NCBI RefSeq assembly: GCF_902832885.1
Contig: NZ_CADFDK010000012.1
Location: forward strand, 58,588 to 122,587
Source: Burkholderia seminalis DSM 23518
GTDB taxonomy: Bacteria > Pseudomonadota > Gammaproteobacteria > Burkholderiales > Burkholderiaceae
Length of the DNA stretch: 64,000 nucleotides
Reading direction: 5' to 3'
The notes under the pieces are model-generated. The model did no database searches, was not told the DNA's origin, and saw only the letters and a program-made list of their open reading frames with translations. Below, piece by piece: positions 17,802-27,016 of this stretch (its first letter is position 1; each line of letters begins with the position of its first letter). The position numbers and the translations under genes were made by a program.

Positions 17802-18770
17802 TCACGCCTGCGCGGCCGGCCCCTGCGCCGGTGCATCGGCGTCGATCACCACGCCCGGCGAGCCGCGCTCGTCGGTATCGACGTCGATCGGCACGACTTC
17901 GTGAAAATGCGTGTAGTCGATGTGCGTGATGCCGTCCTCGTCGTGCATCAGGTCGACGTAGCGATGACGCCAGCGGATCTCGCCATGCGCCCATGAATGA
18001 CGCGCCTGCATGACCTGCGCGGTCGTCTCGTCCGAGCCTTCGATCGTGATCAGCAACGACGCGTCGCGCGCGGCCAGCGATTCGGGCGTCTCGCCGAACA
18101 GCGCGCTCGACTCGTCGATCACGTGCATCAGGTTCCAGCCGAGCAGGAAGATCGGATGCTCGCTGCGCACGAGCGGCAGGTCGTGGATCTTGCGCAGCGA
18201 GTAACCCTCGTGCGTGCCTTCGATGCGCATCAGCCGCAACTTCGCCTGCGCCTCGGCGATCACGTTCTGGCGCGCATTCGCGGCGCGCACCATCAGCGTC
18301 ATCCGGCCGTTCAGCGGCCGCACGATCGCGTTGCGCGCGAACAGGATCTTCGCCTGCGGCCGCGAAAAGCGCGCAAACACGAGCCCCGTGGCCAGCGCGA
18401 TGCCCGACATCCCGACGAAGATCTCGAACGTCGCGACGAGGTGGGCGTAAACGGTCTGCGGATGCATGTCGCCGTAGCCGACGGTCGCGAGCGTCTCGAC
18501 GCTGAAGAAGAACGCGCCGCCGAAGCCGGCCGGCGACTGGTTCGCGATCGGCGCATGGCCGAGCAGATAGAGCGTCGCAAAGCCGCCGTTGAGCAGCAGG
18601 AACAGCACCGCGAGCGACAGGAAGAACACGGGCCAGCTCACCGTCAGCGCGCGATGGTAGAAGTCGCGCCAGCCGAGCGGCGGCATCCCGTACGCGATCA
18701 CCGGGCGGGTGCCCGACCAGATCTTGCGGCCGCGGCCGCGGGGGACTGGGGAAGACGAATCGACGTTCAT
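17802..18770 (-). CDS. Inward-rectifier potassium channel, KirBac1.1 type
   Basis: The 322-residue protein closely follows, by memory, KirBac1.1 of Burkholderia pseudomallei, starting MNVDS. It has a slide helix (WRDFYHRALTVSW), TM1 (~residues 45-70), a pore loop with the selectivity filter TVGYGD (96-101), TM2 (~112-135), and a cytoplasmic immunoglobulin-like Kir domain (GRMTLMVRAANARQNVI, HPIFLLGWNLMHVIDE, GSDETTAQVMQARHSW, HIDYTHF). It forms tetrameric K+ channels in the inner membrane. The ATG at 18770 was preferred over the more upstream open frame because the MNVDS start is shared with the homologue. Monocistronic. Confidence 0.95.
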   Translation of the reverse strand: MNVDSSSPVPRGRGRKIWSGTRPVIAYGMPPLGWRDFYHRALTVSWPVFFLSLAVLFLLLNGGFATLYLLGHAPIANQSPAGFGGAFFFSVETLATVGYGDMHPQTVYAHLVATFEIFVGMSGIALATGLVFARFSRPQAKILFARNAIVRPLNGRMTLMVRAANARQNVIAEAQAKLRLMRIEGTHEGYSLRKIHDLPLVRSEHPIFLLGWNLMHVIDESSALFGETPESLAARDASLLITIEGSDETTAQVMQARHSWAHGEIRWRHRYVDLMHDEDGITHIDYTHFHEVVPIDVDTDERGSPGVVIDADAPAQGPAAQA

Positions 18771-18868
18771 CGCGCGGCGCCGGTTGCAGGGAGGCGATGA
18801 GCGTAGCATGCGCGGCGGCGGCCGGGAACGCGTACCGGCGCGAAACGGAAATCCGCCGCGCCGTGCCG

Positions 18869-18896
18869 AAAAAAAACCGGCCGCGTGTGCGGCCGG
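18869..18896 (-). terminator. Terminator of the sulfate-binding protein gene
   Basis: On the minus strand an 8-bp stem (CCGGCCGC / GCGGCCGG) with a 4-base loop is followed by eight T, 44 bases past the stop codon of the gene at 18940. Confidence 0.9.
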
Positions 18897-18939
18897 CTGC
18901 GTCGTCATCGTGCGGACCCGCGCGCGAGGCGCGCCGCGG

Positions 18940-19959
18940 TCACTTCCGGTCGACGATCACCTGGTCGAACGTGCCGCCGTCGGCGAAATGCGTCTTTTGC
19001 GCGTTCGCCCAGCTGCCGAAAACCTGCTCGACGCTGAACGTCTTCAGCGCCTTGAATTCGGCCGCGTGCTTCTTCAGCACGTTCGCGTCGCGCGGGCGCA
19101 GATGGTGCTGCGCGATGATCTCCTGCGCTTCCGGCGTGTACAGGTAGTCGAGATACGCCTGCGCGACCTTGCGCGTGCCCTTCTTGTCGACGACCTTGTC
19201 GACGACGGCGACCGGCGGCTCCGCGAGGATGCTCGCCGACGGATACACGGCGTCGAACTGCGCGCCCGATGCGCCGGTGTCCATCAGCGCGACCTCGTTC
19301 TCGAACGTCACCAGCACGTCGCCGATGCCGCGCTGCGTGAACGTCGTCGTCGCACCGCGGCCGCCCGAATCGAGCACCGGCACGTTGCGGAAGATCGCCT
19401 TCTCGAAGTCGAGCGCCTGCTGGTCGGTCGCACCCTTCAGCTTCTCGAAACCCCATGCGGCGAGATACGCGTAGCGGCCGTTGCCCGACGTCTTCGGGTT
19501 CGCGATGATGACCTGGACGCCCGGCTTCGCGAGATCGCTCCAGTCCTTGATCGCCTTCGGATTGCCCTTGCGCACGAGGAACACCATCGTCGTCGAGTAC
19601 GGCGAGCTGTTGTCCGGGAAGCGTGCGCGCCAGTCCTTCGGCAGCAGCTGGCCGCGCTCGGCGAGCAGGTCGATGTCGTTCGGCTGGTTCATCGTCACGA
19701 CGTCGGCCTGCAGCCCCTGCAGCACCGACAGCGCCTGCGCGCTCGACGCGCCGTGCGACTGCTTGATCGTGACGGTCTCGCCGGTCTTCTGCTTGTATGC
19801 GGCCGCGAAGCCCGTGTTGATGTCCTTGTACAGCTCGCGCGTCACGTCGTACGACACGTTCAGGATCGACGTGTCCGCATGCGCGGCCGTCGCCGCCACG
19901 ACCAGCGCCGCCGCCGCGCCCGTGTGCAGCCAGCGGCCGATCCCCTTGATGCTTGCCAT
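18940..19959 (-). CDS. Sulfate ABC transporter periplasmic substrate-binding protein
   Basis: The 339-residue protein has a Sec signal peptide (about residues 1-28, cleavage after AHA) and the sulfate/thiosulfate binding protein fold: LNVSYDVTRELY, QSHGASSAQA, DVVTMNQPNDID, PKTSGNGRYAYLAAWG, SGGRGATTTFTQRGIGDVL. These are the Sbp/CysP oxyanion-site segments. It would deliver sulfate to a CysTWA permease, none of which is next to it, so it is an orphan binding protein here. Sbp and CysP cannot be separated with certainty. Confidence 0.92.
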   Translation of the reverse strand: MASIKGIGRWLHTGAAAALVVAATAAHADTSILNVSYDVTRELYKDINTGFAAAYKQKTGETVTIKQSHGASSAQALSVLQGLQADVVTMNQPNDIDLLAERGQLLPKDWRARFPDNSSPYSTTMVFLVRKGNPKAIKDWSDLAKPGVQVIIANPKTSGNGRYAYLAAWGFEKLKGATDQQALDFEKAIFRNVPVLDSGGRGATTTFTQRGIGDVLVTFENEVALMDTGASGAQFDAVYPSASILAEPPVAVVDKVVDKKGTRKVAQAYLDYLYTPEAQEIIAQHHLRPRDANVLKKHAAEFKALKTFSVEQVFGSWANAQKTHFADGGTFDQVIVDRK

Positions 19960-20175
19960 CGTGATATGCCCCGTTTCCAGTGGTGGTGAATGTGCGTGAC
20001 GGCACGCGTACGCGCTGTCATCGAAACGTAAGCGGGCATTCTAGCGGCCGGGCGCGGCGCGCCTTCCAATCAGTCGTGGAAAGCAAATCTCGAATCCTGC
20101 TAAACGGCGGCCGGCGCTCGCGCGCGCCGCCGATCCGGTGTTAAGATCGCCGCTCAGCCCACTTACGGTTCATCC

Positions 20176-20271
20176 ATGTCCGCTCCCCTGCGCTCGCTTT
20201 CGATCCTCGCCGCCGTCGCGGCAGGTACGCGCGCGGCCGGGCTGAAACTGAAAAAACGACTCCTCGACTGA
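20176..20271 (+). CDS. Possible 31-residue peptide
   Basis: An ATG-started frame encodes MSAPLRSLSILAAVAAG followed by a basic tail ending KLKKRLLD. It lies between the divergent sulfate-binding gene and the DapA-family gene. A hydrophobic N-terminus plus a lysine-rich end could be a small membrane peptide or leader. No good ribosome site is seen, and its stop codon falls in a hairpin (20268-20293). Weakly supported. Confidence 0.25.
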   Translation: MSAPLRSLSILAAVAAGTRAAGLKLKKRLLD

Positions 20272-20293
20272 CGGGGACGTCGCGTCCCGTCAG
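20268..20293. other. Hairpin in the leader of the DapA-family gene
   Basis: CTGACGGG / CCCGTCAG form a perfect 8-bp stem around a 10-base loop, 118 bases before the start at 20411. Without a T-run it is more likely an RNA structure than a terminator. The rest of 19960-20410 shows no other gene. Confidence 0.4.
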
Positions 20294-20410
20294 GCGAATG
20301 CCGGACGGGATGCCCGCAGGTCGTTTCATTCTCCTTGCACGCACGCCTCGCTCCGGCACACCGCCGGCGGAACGGTTCCTTCCCACTCCGTTTCCACCAT
20401 GAGGCTTTGC

Positions 20411-21304
20411 ATGAACACACGTTTCGAAGGTATCTGGCTGCCGATCATCACGCCGTTTCACCACGGCGAAGTCGACCATGCGGCGCTCGCGCGGCTTGCG
20501 CGTCGTTATGCGGCCGCGGGCATCGCGGGCTTCGTCGCGGGCGCGACGACCGGTGAAGGCGTCCTGCTCGACGCGCGCGAACAGGACGCGGTGTTCGCGA
20601 CGCTGCGCGACGCGGCGCCCGGGCGGCCGATCGTCGTCGGGCTGACCGCGAGCGCGACGCATGTCGCGGCCGCGCGCGCACGCGAACTCGCGGCCCTGCG
20701 GCCCGACGGCCTGCTCGTCACGCCGCCCGTCTACGTGCGCCCGACGCAGGACGGCATCCGCCGCCATGTCGAGGCGATCGTCGACGCGGCCGACCTGCCG
20801 GTGCTCGTCTACAACATCCCGTACCGCACCGGCGTGAACGTCGAACTGGACACGCTGCAGGCGCTCGCGCGCGACCCGCGCGTCGCGGGCATCAAGGAAT
20901 GCGGCGGCACGCTCGACCGGATGAGCCGTCTCGTGCACGACACGCCGCTCGCGATCCTGTCCGGCGACGACAACCAGAACTTCGCGGCGATGTGCGCCGG
21001 CGCGCACGGCGCGATCGCGAGCAGCGCGCACGTGCTGCCCGAATGGCACGTGCGCATTCATGCGCTACTGCGCGACGGGCGGCTCGCCGACGCGCGGCGC
21101 CTGTCGGTCGCGCTGCAGCCGCTCGTCGCAGCGCTGTTCGCGGAGCCGAACCCGGCGCCGGTGAAGGCCGTGCTCGCCGCGCAGGGGTGGTGCGAGGACG
21201 GGTTGCGGCTGCCGTTCGTGCCGGCGAGCGAAGCGCTGCGGGAGCGATTGGCAACGATCCGTGCCGCGCTCGAAGCAAGCGAGCCGGACGCCGCCGCGGC
21301 ATGA
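20411..21304 (+). CDS. DapA-family aldolase/lyase (dihydrodipicolinate synthase-like)
   Basis: The 297-residue cytoplasmic TIM-barrel shows the class I aldolase signatures: GWLPIITPF-type start (GIWLPIITPF), GATTGEGVLLDAREQ, VYNIPYRTG with the catalytic Tyr, and GIKECGGTLDR with the Schiff-base Lys. Whether it makes dihydrodipicolinate for lysine or acts on another pyruvate-derived aldol is open; many Burkholderia carry several paralogues. The ATG at 20411 has GAGG seven bases upstream, which favours it over the ATG at 20399 that contains that motif. Confidence 0.88.
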   Translation: MNTRFEGIWLPIITPFHHGEVDHAALARLARRYAAAGIAGFVAGATTGEGVLLDAREQDAVFATLRDAAPGRPIVVGLTASATHVAAARARELAALRPDGLLVTPPVYVRPTQDGIRRHVEAIVDAADLPVLVYNIPYRTGVNVELDTLQALARDPRVAGIKECGGTLDRMSRLVHDTPLAILSGDDNQNFAAMCAGAHGAIASSAHVLPEWHVRIHALLRDGRLADARRLSVALQPLVAALFAEPNPAPVKAVLAAQGWCEDGLRLPFVPASEALRERLATIRAALEASEPDAAAA

Positions 21305-21489
21305 GCCGCACCACCGCACATGGCGCCGCCGGCCGATGAATGCCGGCCCGACGCAGCGGCGTATCGAAGTCATCCGCGATTCGGGTCCTTCCCTTGCAGG
21401 ATTCCGGATCGAATGGGTAGCGAGGCAGGCGCGAGGTGATCGGCAGAGGGGCGAACGAATCGCGCCCGTGGCGGCGACCGACGGTATCG

Positions 21490-22542
21490 TCAGGCCGCCA
21501 GCGCCGCCGCCCCGTCCGTCGCCTCCCTGACCGCCTGCGTCACGATCCGCGCGAGCCGGTCGACCGTCGGCGTCGCCGGCGACGTGCGCCGCAGCAGGAT
21601 CAGCGGCAGGCTCGGCAGCTCCGGCAACCCGCACGACGCCGCGTCGAGCGCGCGCACCGATGCGGGCAGCCCGTAGCGCGAGCGCACCGTGAGCCCGAGG
21701 CCGGCCGCCGCCGCGGCCCACAACCCGGCGAGGCTCGGCGTCGTGAACGCGACGCGCCACGGCGTGCCGGCGCGGTCGAGCGCATCGGCCGCCGCGCCGA
21801 AGAACCGGCACGGCCGGTCGAACACGACGAGCGGCAACGGCTCGCCGGGCACGTGCCCGGCGCGGCCGCCCGTTTCATCCGCCTCACCGTCGGCCGCCGC
21901 GTCGCCGCCCTCCGGTACCCCGAATCCACCGCTCCCCACCGCGCCGATCCATTGCATCGGCACCTGCGCGATCGTTTCGCTGCCGATCCCCGCGCGCGAC
22001 CCGAAATCGGCCGACGCCGGATCGCCCCACACGAGCGCCAGATCGAGCTGGTTCGCGTCGAGCCGGTCGAACAGGTCGGCATTGCGCGCCACGCGCGCCT
22101 CGATCCTCACCTTCGGATGCGCGCGCGCGAATCGCCCGAGCACATCGGGCAGGATCGCCTCGCCGAAGTCTTCCTGCAGCCCGACACGCACCCAGCCGTC
22201 GAGGTTCACGCCGCGCACGGCCGCCGCGGCCTCGTCGTTCAGCGCGATCATGCGCCGCGCATAGCGCAGCATCGCGTCGCCGGCATCGGTCAGCGCGAGC
22301 CCGCGCCCGGCCTTCACGAACAGCGGCGTGCCGGCCTGCTCCTCGAGCTTGCGGATCTGCGCACTCACCGCCGACGACGAGCGCGCGACACGGTCGGCCG
22401 CCTTCGCAAAACTGCCGAGATCCACGCCCGCGACCAGGCTGCGCAACGCGGCCACGTCGAAATTGGGCCGCGCCAGCGCGGCATCGGCCACGGCGAGCGG
22501 CGCGCCGCCGCGCGGAAGGTCTTGTCCGGGCATCTCAATCAT
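21490..22542 (-). CDS. LysR-family transcriptional regulator
   Basis: The 350-residue product has an N-terminal winged helix-turn-helix (LRSLVAGVDLGSFAKAADRVARSSSAVSAQIRKLE, split over about residues 32-66) and a LysR substrate-binding domain. It begins with a non-conserved ~28-residue extension, so the true start might be internal. A 30-residue Gly/Asp/Glu-rich insert near residues 190-220 (GGFGVPEGGDAAADGEADE) interrupts the effector domain, which is unusual. It is divergent from the MFS gene and probably controls it. Confidence 0.88.
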   Translation of the reverse strand: MIEMPGQDLPRGGAPLAVADAALARPNFDVAALRSLVAGVDLGSFAKAADRVARSSSAVSAQIRKLEEQAGTPLFVKAGRGLALTDAGDAMLRYARRMIALNDEAAAAVRGVNLDGWVRVGLQEDFGEAILPDVLGRFARAHPKVRIEARVARNADLFDRLDANQLDLALVWGDPASADFGSRAGIGSETIAQVPMQWIGAVGSGGFGVPEGGDAAADGEADETGGRAGHVPGEPLPLVVFDRPCRFFGAAADALDRAGTPWRVAFTTPSLAGLWAAAAAGLGLTVRSRYGLPASVRALDAASCGLPELPSLPLILLRRTSPATPTVDRLARIVTQAVREATDGAAALAA

Positions 22543-22639
22543 CCTGTTTTATCGAACGATTCATCAAAAACTTTCCGATTTTCAGGATGAATGTAGGCCG
22601 CCAGACTGTGGATGTCAATTTCCAACCGGGCCTGCCGTC

Positions 22640-23908
22640 ATGGACACCTCGTGCATCGCTTCCCCCTCCTCGCCCGCCCGCGACGTACGCGGCCCGGCTC
22701 ATCGCTGGCGCGTGCTGGCGGCCGGCGTCGCCGCGAACCTGAGCTTTTCGGCGGCCGCGGCCGGCATTCCGACCACGGCCGTGTGGATGCGCACGGCCTA
22801 TCGCCTCGACAACGGCGCGCTCGGCCTCGTGCTCGGCGCGCTCGGCTTCGGCGTCGCGCTGTCCGAGCTGCCGTGGGGGATCGCCGCCGACCGCTTCGGC
22901 GACCGCCGCGTGCTGCTGACCGGGCTCGTCGCGACGGCCGCGATGCTCGCGCTGATGGTGTGCACGATCGTCCCGAGCGCGCACGCGGTGCCGCCGCTGC
23001 TGCGGGTCGTCGCGGCGATGTGCTGCGTCGGCCTGCTCGGCGGCAGCGTCAACGGGTCGAGCGGACGCGCGGTGATGCGCTGGTTCGGCGAGCGCGAACG
23101 CGGGCTCGCGATGAGCATCCGCCAGACGGCCGTGCCGCTCGGCGGCGGCATCGGCGCGGCGTTGCTGCCGTCGCTCGCGTCGCATCTCGGCTTTGCCGCG
23201 GTGTTCGGTGCGCTGATGCTGCTGTGCGCGGGTTCAGCCGCACTCACGTGGCGCTGGCTGCACGAGCCGCCGGCCGAGCCGGCCGTGGCGCACCTCGTCG
23301 CGCATCGCCCCGTCGAGCGTCAGCCGTCCGTCCCGCATGCGCGCACCCCGCTCGCAAGCGGCCCCGTGTGGCGCATCGTGCTCGGCATCGGCCTGCTGTG
23401 CGCGCCGCAGTTCGCGGTGCTCACGTTCGCGACGGTGTTCCTGCACGACTTCGGCCGGCTCGGCCTTGCCGGCATCAGCGCGGCGATGGTCGCGCTGCAG
23501 CTCGGCGCGATGGTGATGCGCGTGTGGAGCGGCCGCCATACCGACCGGCACGGCAACCGGCGCGCGTATCTGCGCGGGTCGGTACTCGTCGCGGCCGGTT
23601 CGTTCGCGCTGCTCGCGGCGGCGACGGCCGGCAGCGCGCACGTGCCGTTCGCCGCGATCGTCGGGATTCTCGTGTTCGCCGGCATCTGCGTGTCGGCGTG
23701 GCACGGCGTCGCGTACACGGAGCTCGCGACGCTCGCGGGCGCGAACCACGCGGGCACCGCGCTCGGGATGGCGAACACGATCGTCTACCTCGGGCTGTTC
23801 GCGACCCCGCTCGCGATTCCGCCGCTGCTCGCGGTCAGCTCGTGGGGCGTGGTGTGGCTCGCGACCGCGCTGATCGCGGCTGCGACCTATCCGCTGTTCG
23901 CGCGATAA
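22640..23908 (+). CDS. Major facilitator superfamily transporter
   Basis: The 422-residue protein has about 12 membrane spans in two halves linked by a cytoplasmic loop near residues 200-240. The MFS motif A region is visible as GIAADRFGDRRVLL after the second span, and a related RHTDRHGNRRAYL in the second half. The substrate is unknown. The 97-base divergent gap to the LysR gene is A/T-rich (TTTTATCGAACGATTC) and likely holds the operator. Confidence 0.88.
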   Translation: MDTSCIASPSSPARDVRGPAHRWRVLAAGVAANLSFSAAAAGIPTTAVWMRTAYRLDNGALGLVLGALGFGVALSELPWGIAADRFGDRRVLLTGLVATAAMLALMVCTIVPSAHAVPPLLRVVAAMCCVGLLGGSVNGSSGRAVMRWFGERERGLAMSIRQTAVPLGGGIGAALLPSLASHLGFAAVFGALMLLCAGSAALTWRWLHEPPAEPAVAHLVAHRPVERQPSVPHARTPLASGPVWRIVLGIGLLCAPQFAVLTFATVFLHDFGRLGLAGISAAMVALQLGAMVMRVWSGRHTDRHGNRRAYLRGSVLVAAGSFALLAAATAGSAHVPFAAIVGILVFAGICVSAWHGVAYTELATLAGANHAGTALGMANTIVYLGLFATPLAIPPLLAVSSWGVVWLATALIAAATYPLFAR

Positions 23909-23934
23909 CCGCGACACCTATGCAGCGCACGCCG

Positions 23935-26130
23935 TCAGAACTTGTACACGGCCGACAGCATCGCCGAGCGGCCGTCACCGAGTTCGACCGCGGACGATCT
24001 CGCCTCGCTCCCCGACACCTGGCGCACACGCTCGACATAGGCGCGGTCGAACAGATTGTCGATGTTCAGCTGAAAGCGCAGCCGGCGGTTCACGTCGTAG
24101 CCGGCCATCAGGTTGTGCACCCAGTACGCGCCGAGCGTGCCGTTCCCCTCCGACGTCACGTTGCGCCGGCCGACGAAGTGCGAGCCGTAGCCGAGCGTCC
24201 AGCCGGCCGGCAGGCGATAGGTCGTCCAGACATTGAACGCATGGCGCGGCGTATTGCCGAGTGCCTGGCCGTCGCGACGCGGCGACGCCGGCGAACTCAG
24301 CGTCACGCTCGCCAGATACGTGTAGTTCGCGAACACGTCCCATTGCGGCGTCACCTTGCCGGCCGCCCCGAGCTCGATGCCGCGCACGCGCTGCCTGCCC
24401 GCGAGCGCGTAGCTGCCGTCGGCCATCCGTTCGCGCGCGTTCTTCTTCTCCGTCTGGAACAACGCGCCGTTCAGCGCGAGTCCCGCCGGCCCTTCCCACT
24501 TCGCGCCGAGCTCGAGGCTCTCGTTCTTCTCCGGCGCCAGTGCGCCGGTCGCTGCGCTCACGCCGGACCCGGTCGTGACCAGGTATTCGGCCGACGGATT
24601 GAACGACGTGCCGTACGCGAAATACGCGCGCCCGTTCTCGGTCGGCTTGAACACCAGCCCCGCGCGCGTGCTCAGGTGCCGGCCGGCGCTGTCCGCACGT
24701 TCGGTCGGCTGGCCGGCCGGCGTGCTCCGCGACCAGCCGTCGATCCAGTCGTGGCGCAGCCCCACGTCGATGTTCCAGTATCGGCCGACCACAATCGTAT
24801 CGAGGGCATAGAGCGCCTTGACGACGAGCGCCGTGTCGTTGCGTCCGCTGTCCCGACGCTGCGCGGGACCGCGCCATTCGCCCGGCGGCGCGGCCAATGA
24901 AAAACCGCCCGGCGGATAGAACCGGTTGAGCCCGTACGAGTATGTGGTGCGCCCATAGGTTTCCCGCGAGAGGTCGAAGCCCGCGACGAGTGTATGGCCA
25001 AGCCCGAGTGTGTCGAACGCGGCCGTGACGTTCGTTTGGTTGGCCCACATCGCCGTCGACGAATCGCGGCCGTAGCCTTGCGGCCCGGCCGGCCTGTAAT
25101 GCCCGGGCGGCACCCCCTGGAGATTGACGTGCGATGCGGAGATCGCGGTGTCGCGGCCCAGGTGCGCATACCGGCTCAGGTTCTGCAGCTTCAGGTTCGG
25201 CGAAAAGTCGTGCTCGGCCTTCACCGTGACGGCATCCGACGCGATGCGCTCGCGATCGAGGTTGCGCCACCCGAAGTAGCTGTCGCGCGACACGCCGGCC
25301 AGCACCTGTCCGCCGCGGGCCGGCAACCCGTAGTCGGGCAGGTTGTTGTCGTACTGATGGAAGTAGCCGAGCGTGACGCGCGTGGGCGTGCCGAGCCCGA
25401 AGGCAAGCGAGGGCGCCACGCCCCAGCGCCGCTTGCGGATGTCGTTCCGGCCGGGAACGTCGTTGACGTGCGCCATCGCGTTCAACCGGAATGCCGCACG
25501 GCCGTCGGTGCCCGGCAACGGCCGGTTCGCGTCGAGCGTCACGCGCCGGTAGTCGGACGTGCCGAGCACCGTGCCGGCCTCGACGAATGCGTCGCGCTTC
25601 GGCGCCTTGCTGACCAGGTTCACGGAGCCGCCGGTCGTGCCCGCGCCGCCGAACACCGAGTTGGGCCCCTTGATGACCTCGACCGCCTCGACGTTGAACA
25701 GATCGCTGCGATTGTTCTGCGCGCTGTCGCGCAGGCCGTCGAGCTGCAGGTTCGCATTCGCGCCGAAGCCGCGAATATTGAACATGTCGCCCGACCCGCC
25801 GCCCCCCTCGCCCGCATTGAACGTGATGCCGGCGACGTTGGCCAGCGCGTCGCGCAAGCTCGTGACCTGCTGCTCGTCGAGCACCTCGCGCGGCACGACG
25901 GTAATCGTCTGCGGCACGTCGAGCAGCGGCGCCGCATACTTCGCCGAACCCGAGCGGTCGACGCGCGAGCCGGCGTCGCGGCTGCCCTGCACGACGATCG
26001 GGTCGAGATGCGGCGCCGGCCGCGGATCGGTTTCATCCGCGGACGCGGACGCGCACGTCATCATTGCAAGCGCGACGGAAGCCGTCGCGCGACGCGGCGG
26101 TGTCGCGCTCGACCGGATGCGGTATGTCAT
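23935..26130 (-). CDS. TonB-dependent siderophore receptor
   Basis: The 731-residue outer-membrane protein has a signal peptide (about 1-34), a plug domain (DVPQTITVVPREVLDEQQ, GDMFNIRGFGANANLQLDGLRD, VEVIKGPNSVFGGAGTTGGSVNLVSK) and a 22-strand barrel ending in the typical aromatic C-terminus AVYKF. It is of the ferrichrome/pyochelin type receptors; the ligand is not evident. Start chosen at 26130 because GGAG precedes it. A Fur-box-like sequence lies just upstream, so iron repression is expected. No siderophore synthesis genes are nearby. Confidence 0.93.
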   Translation of the reverse strand: MTYRIRSSATPPRRATASVALAMMTCASASADETDPRPAPHLDPIVVQGSRDAGSRVDRSGSAKYAAPLLDVPQTITVVPREVLDEQQVTSLRDALANVAGITFNAGEGGGGSGDMFNIRGFGANANLQLDGLRDSAQNNRSDLFNVEAVEVIKGPNSVFGGAGTTGGSVNLVSKAPKRDAFVEAGTVLGTSDYRRVTLDANRPLPGTDGRAAFRLNAMAHVNDVPGRNDIRKRRWGVAPSLAFGLGTPTRVTLGYFHQYDNNLPDYGLPARGGQVLAGVSRDSYFGWRNLDRERIASDAVTVKAEHDFSPNLKLQNLSRYAHLGRDTAISASHVNLQGVPPGHYRPAGPQGYGRDSSTAMWANQTNVTAAFDTLGLGHTLVAGFDLSRETYGRTTYSYGLNRFYPPGGFSLAAPPGEWRGPAQRRDSGRNDTALVVKALYALDTIVVGRYWNIDVGLRHDWIDGWSRSTPAGQPTERADSAGRHLSTRAGLVFKPTENGRAYFAYGTSFNPSAEYLVTTGSGVSAATGALAPEKNESLELGAKWEGPAGLALNGALFQTEKKNARERMADGSYALAGRQRVRGIELGAAGKVTPQWDVFANYTYLASVTLSSPASPRRDGQALGNTPRHAFNVWTTYRLPAGWTLGYGSHFVGRRNVTSEGNGTLGAYWVHNLMAGYDVNRRLRFQLNIDNLFDRAYVERVRQVSGSEARSSAVELGDGRSAMLSAVYKF

Positions 26131-26150
26131 GGTCACTCCATTTCTTTGAT

Positions 26151-26169
26151 GAGAATGATTCCCATTCAA
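26151..26169 (-). promoter_or_regulatory. Fur box upstream of the siderophore receptor
   Basis: The 19-mer starting GAGAATGATT at 26151 matches the Fur consensus GATAATGATAATCATTATC at 12 of 19 positions and has GAATG / CATTC arms. It lies about 20 bases before the receptor start, consistent with iron-dependent repression. Confidence 0.75.
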
Positions 26170-26266
26170 AAGAAATGACTGCAACATGGCAATTGGACAC
26201 GTTCGAATTTCGTGATCCGAACGAAATGACAGACCCAGTATCGCGCCGCGCGAGATCCCCAACGTG

Positions 26267-26905
26267 TCAGCCGGCCTCGCGCGCCAGCGCACGCCGCGCG
26301 GCCGGCCGTTCGGCCTCGCGCTGCGCATGGGCCGTCCACGCCGCATGCCGCGTCATGTCGAGTCCGATCGCGGCACCCCAGCGATACAGCACGAACAGGA
26401 ACGGATCGACGATCGAATGCGCACCCGGTTCGGCCCACGTGCGGCCATCGGCGAGCGCTGCTTCGATCGACGCGTTCGCCGCTTCGATCGTGCCGCGCCC
26501 GTGCGCGCTGACCGCGCCGTGCAGCGCCGGATCGCCGATGAAGCGGCCCGGCCGCCACAATGCGCCGTAACCGACACCGTGCACCCAGCCGACCAGCCAG
26601 GCAAGCCACTCGTGACACCGCGCCTCGCGCAGCGGCTCGCCGAGCGGCAGCAATTGCGCGTCCGGATAGCGGCGCGCGAGATACGTGAGGATCGCCGGCG
26701 TTTCGGTCAGCACGCGCGGCTCGCCCGGAATCGCGAGCACGGGCACGCGCGCCTTCGCGTTGATCGCGAGATAGGGCGCCGCGAGGTTCTGCTGCTTCTG
26801 CACCGAGACGATCTCGACGTCGAACGGCGCGCCGGTTTCCTCGAGCGCGATGTGGGCGGCAAGCGAGCAGGCGCCCGGCGAAAGATAGAGACGGTAGGCG
26901 TTCAT
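26267..26905 (-). CDS. Glutathione S-transferase family protein
   Basis: The 212-residue cytoplasmic protein begins MNAYRLYLSPGACSLAAHIALEE-like, split here as a beta-class GST start with Ser/Cys near residue 13, followed by INAKARVPVL and LTETPAILTYLARRYP for glutathione binding. The C-terminal half is helical with WLVGWVHGV and a degenerate ADLxL region (AHSIVDPFLFVLYRW). The tail overlaps nothing; the next gene is the receptor. It is divergent from a LysR regulator across a 111-base gap. Confidence 0.9.
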   Translation of the reverse strand: MNAYRLYLSPGACSLAAHIALEETGAPFDVEIVSVQKQQNLAAPYLAINAKARVPVLAIPGEPRVLTETPAILTYLARRYPDAQLLPLGEPLREARCHEWLAWLVGWVHGVGYGALWRPGRFIGDPALHGAVSAHGRGTIEAANASIEAALADGRTWAEPGAHSIVDPFLFVLYRWGAAIGLDMTRHAAWTAHAQREAERPAARRALAREAG

Positions 26906-26995
26906 GGTGTGTGCCCCGACGGGGATGTGGAAGACGGAACCGAGTGTAGGAACGCGTACCGACGGGCGGCAAACGATGAATTGTCGTGCTCGGTC

Positions 26996-27010
26996 ATTAG
27001 TGTTACTAAT
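26996..27010. promoter_or_regulatory. LysR-type operator between GST and LysR genes
   Basis: ATTAGTGTTACTAAT is a perfect 5-bp inverted repeat (ATTAG / CTAAT) with the T-N11-A core typical of LysR-family binding sites, 6 bases before the LysR start codon and about 90 before the GST start. Confidence 0.65.
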
Positions 27011-27016
27011 ACCCGC

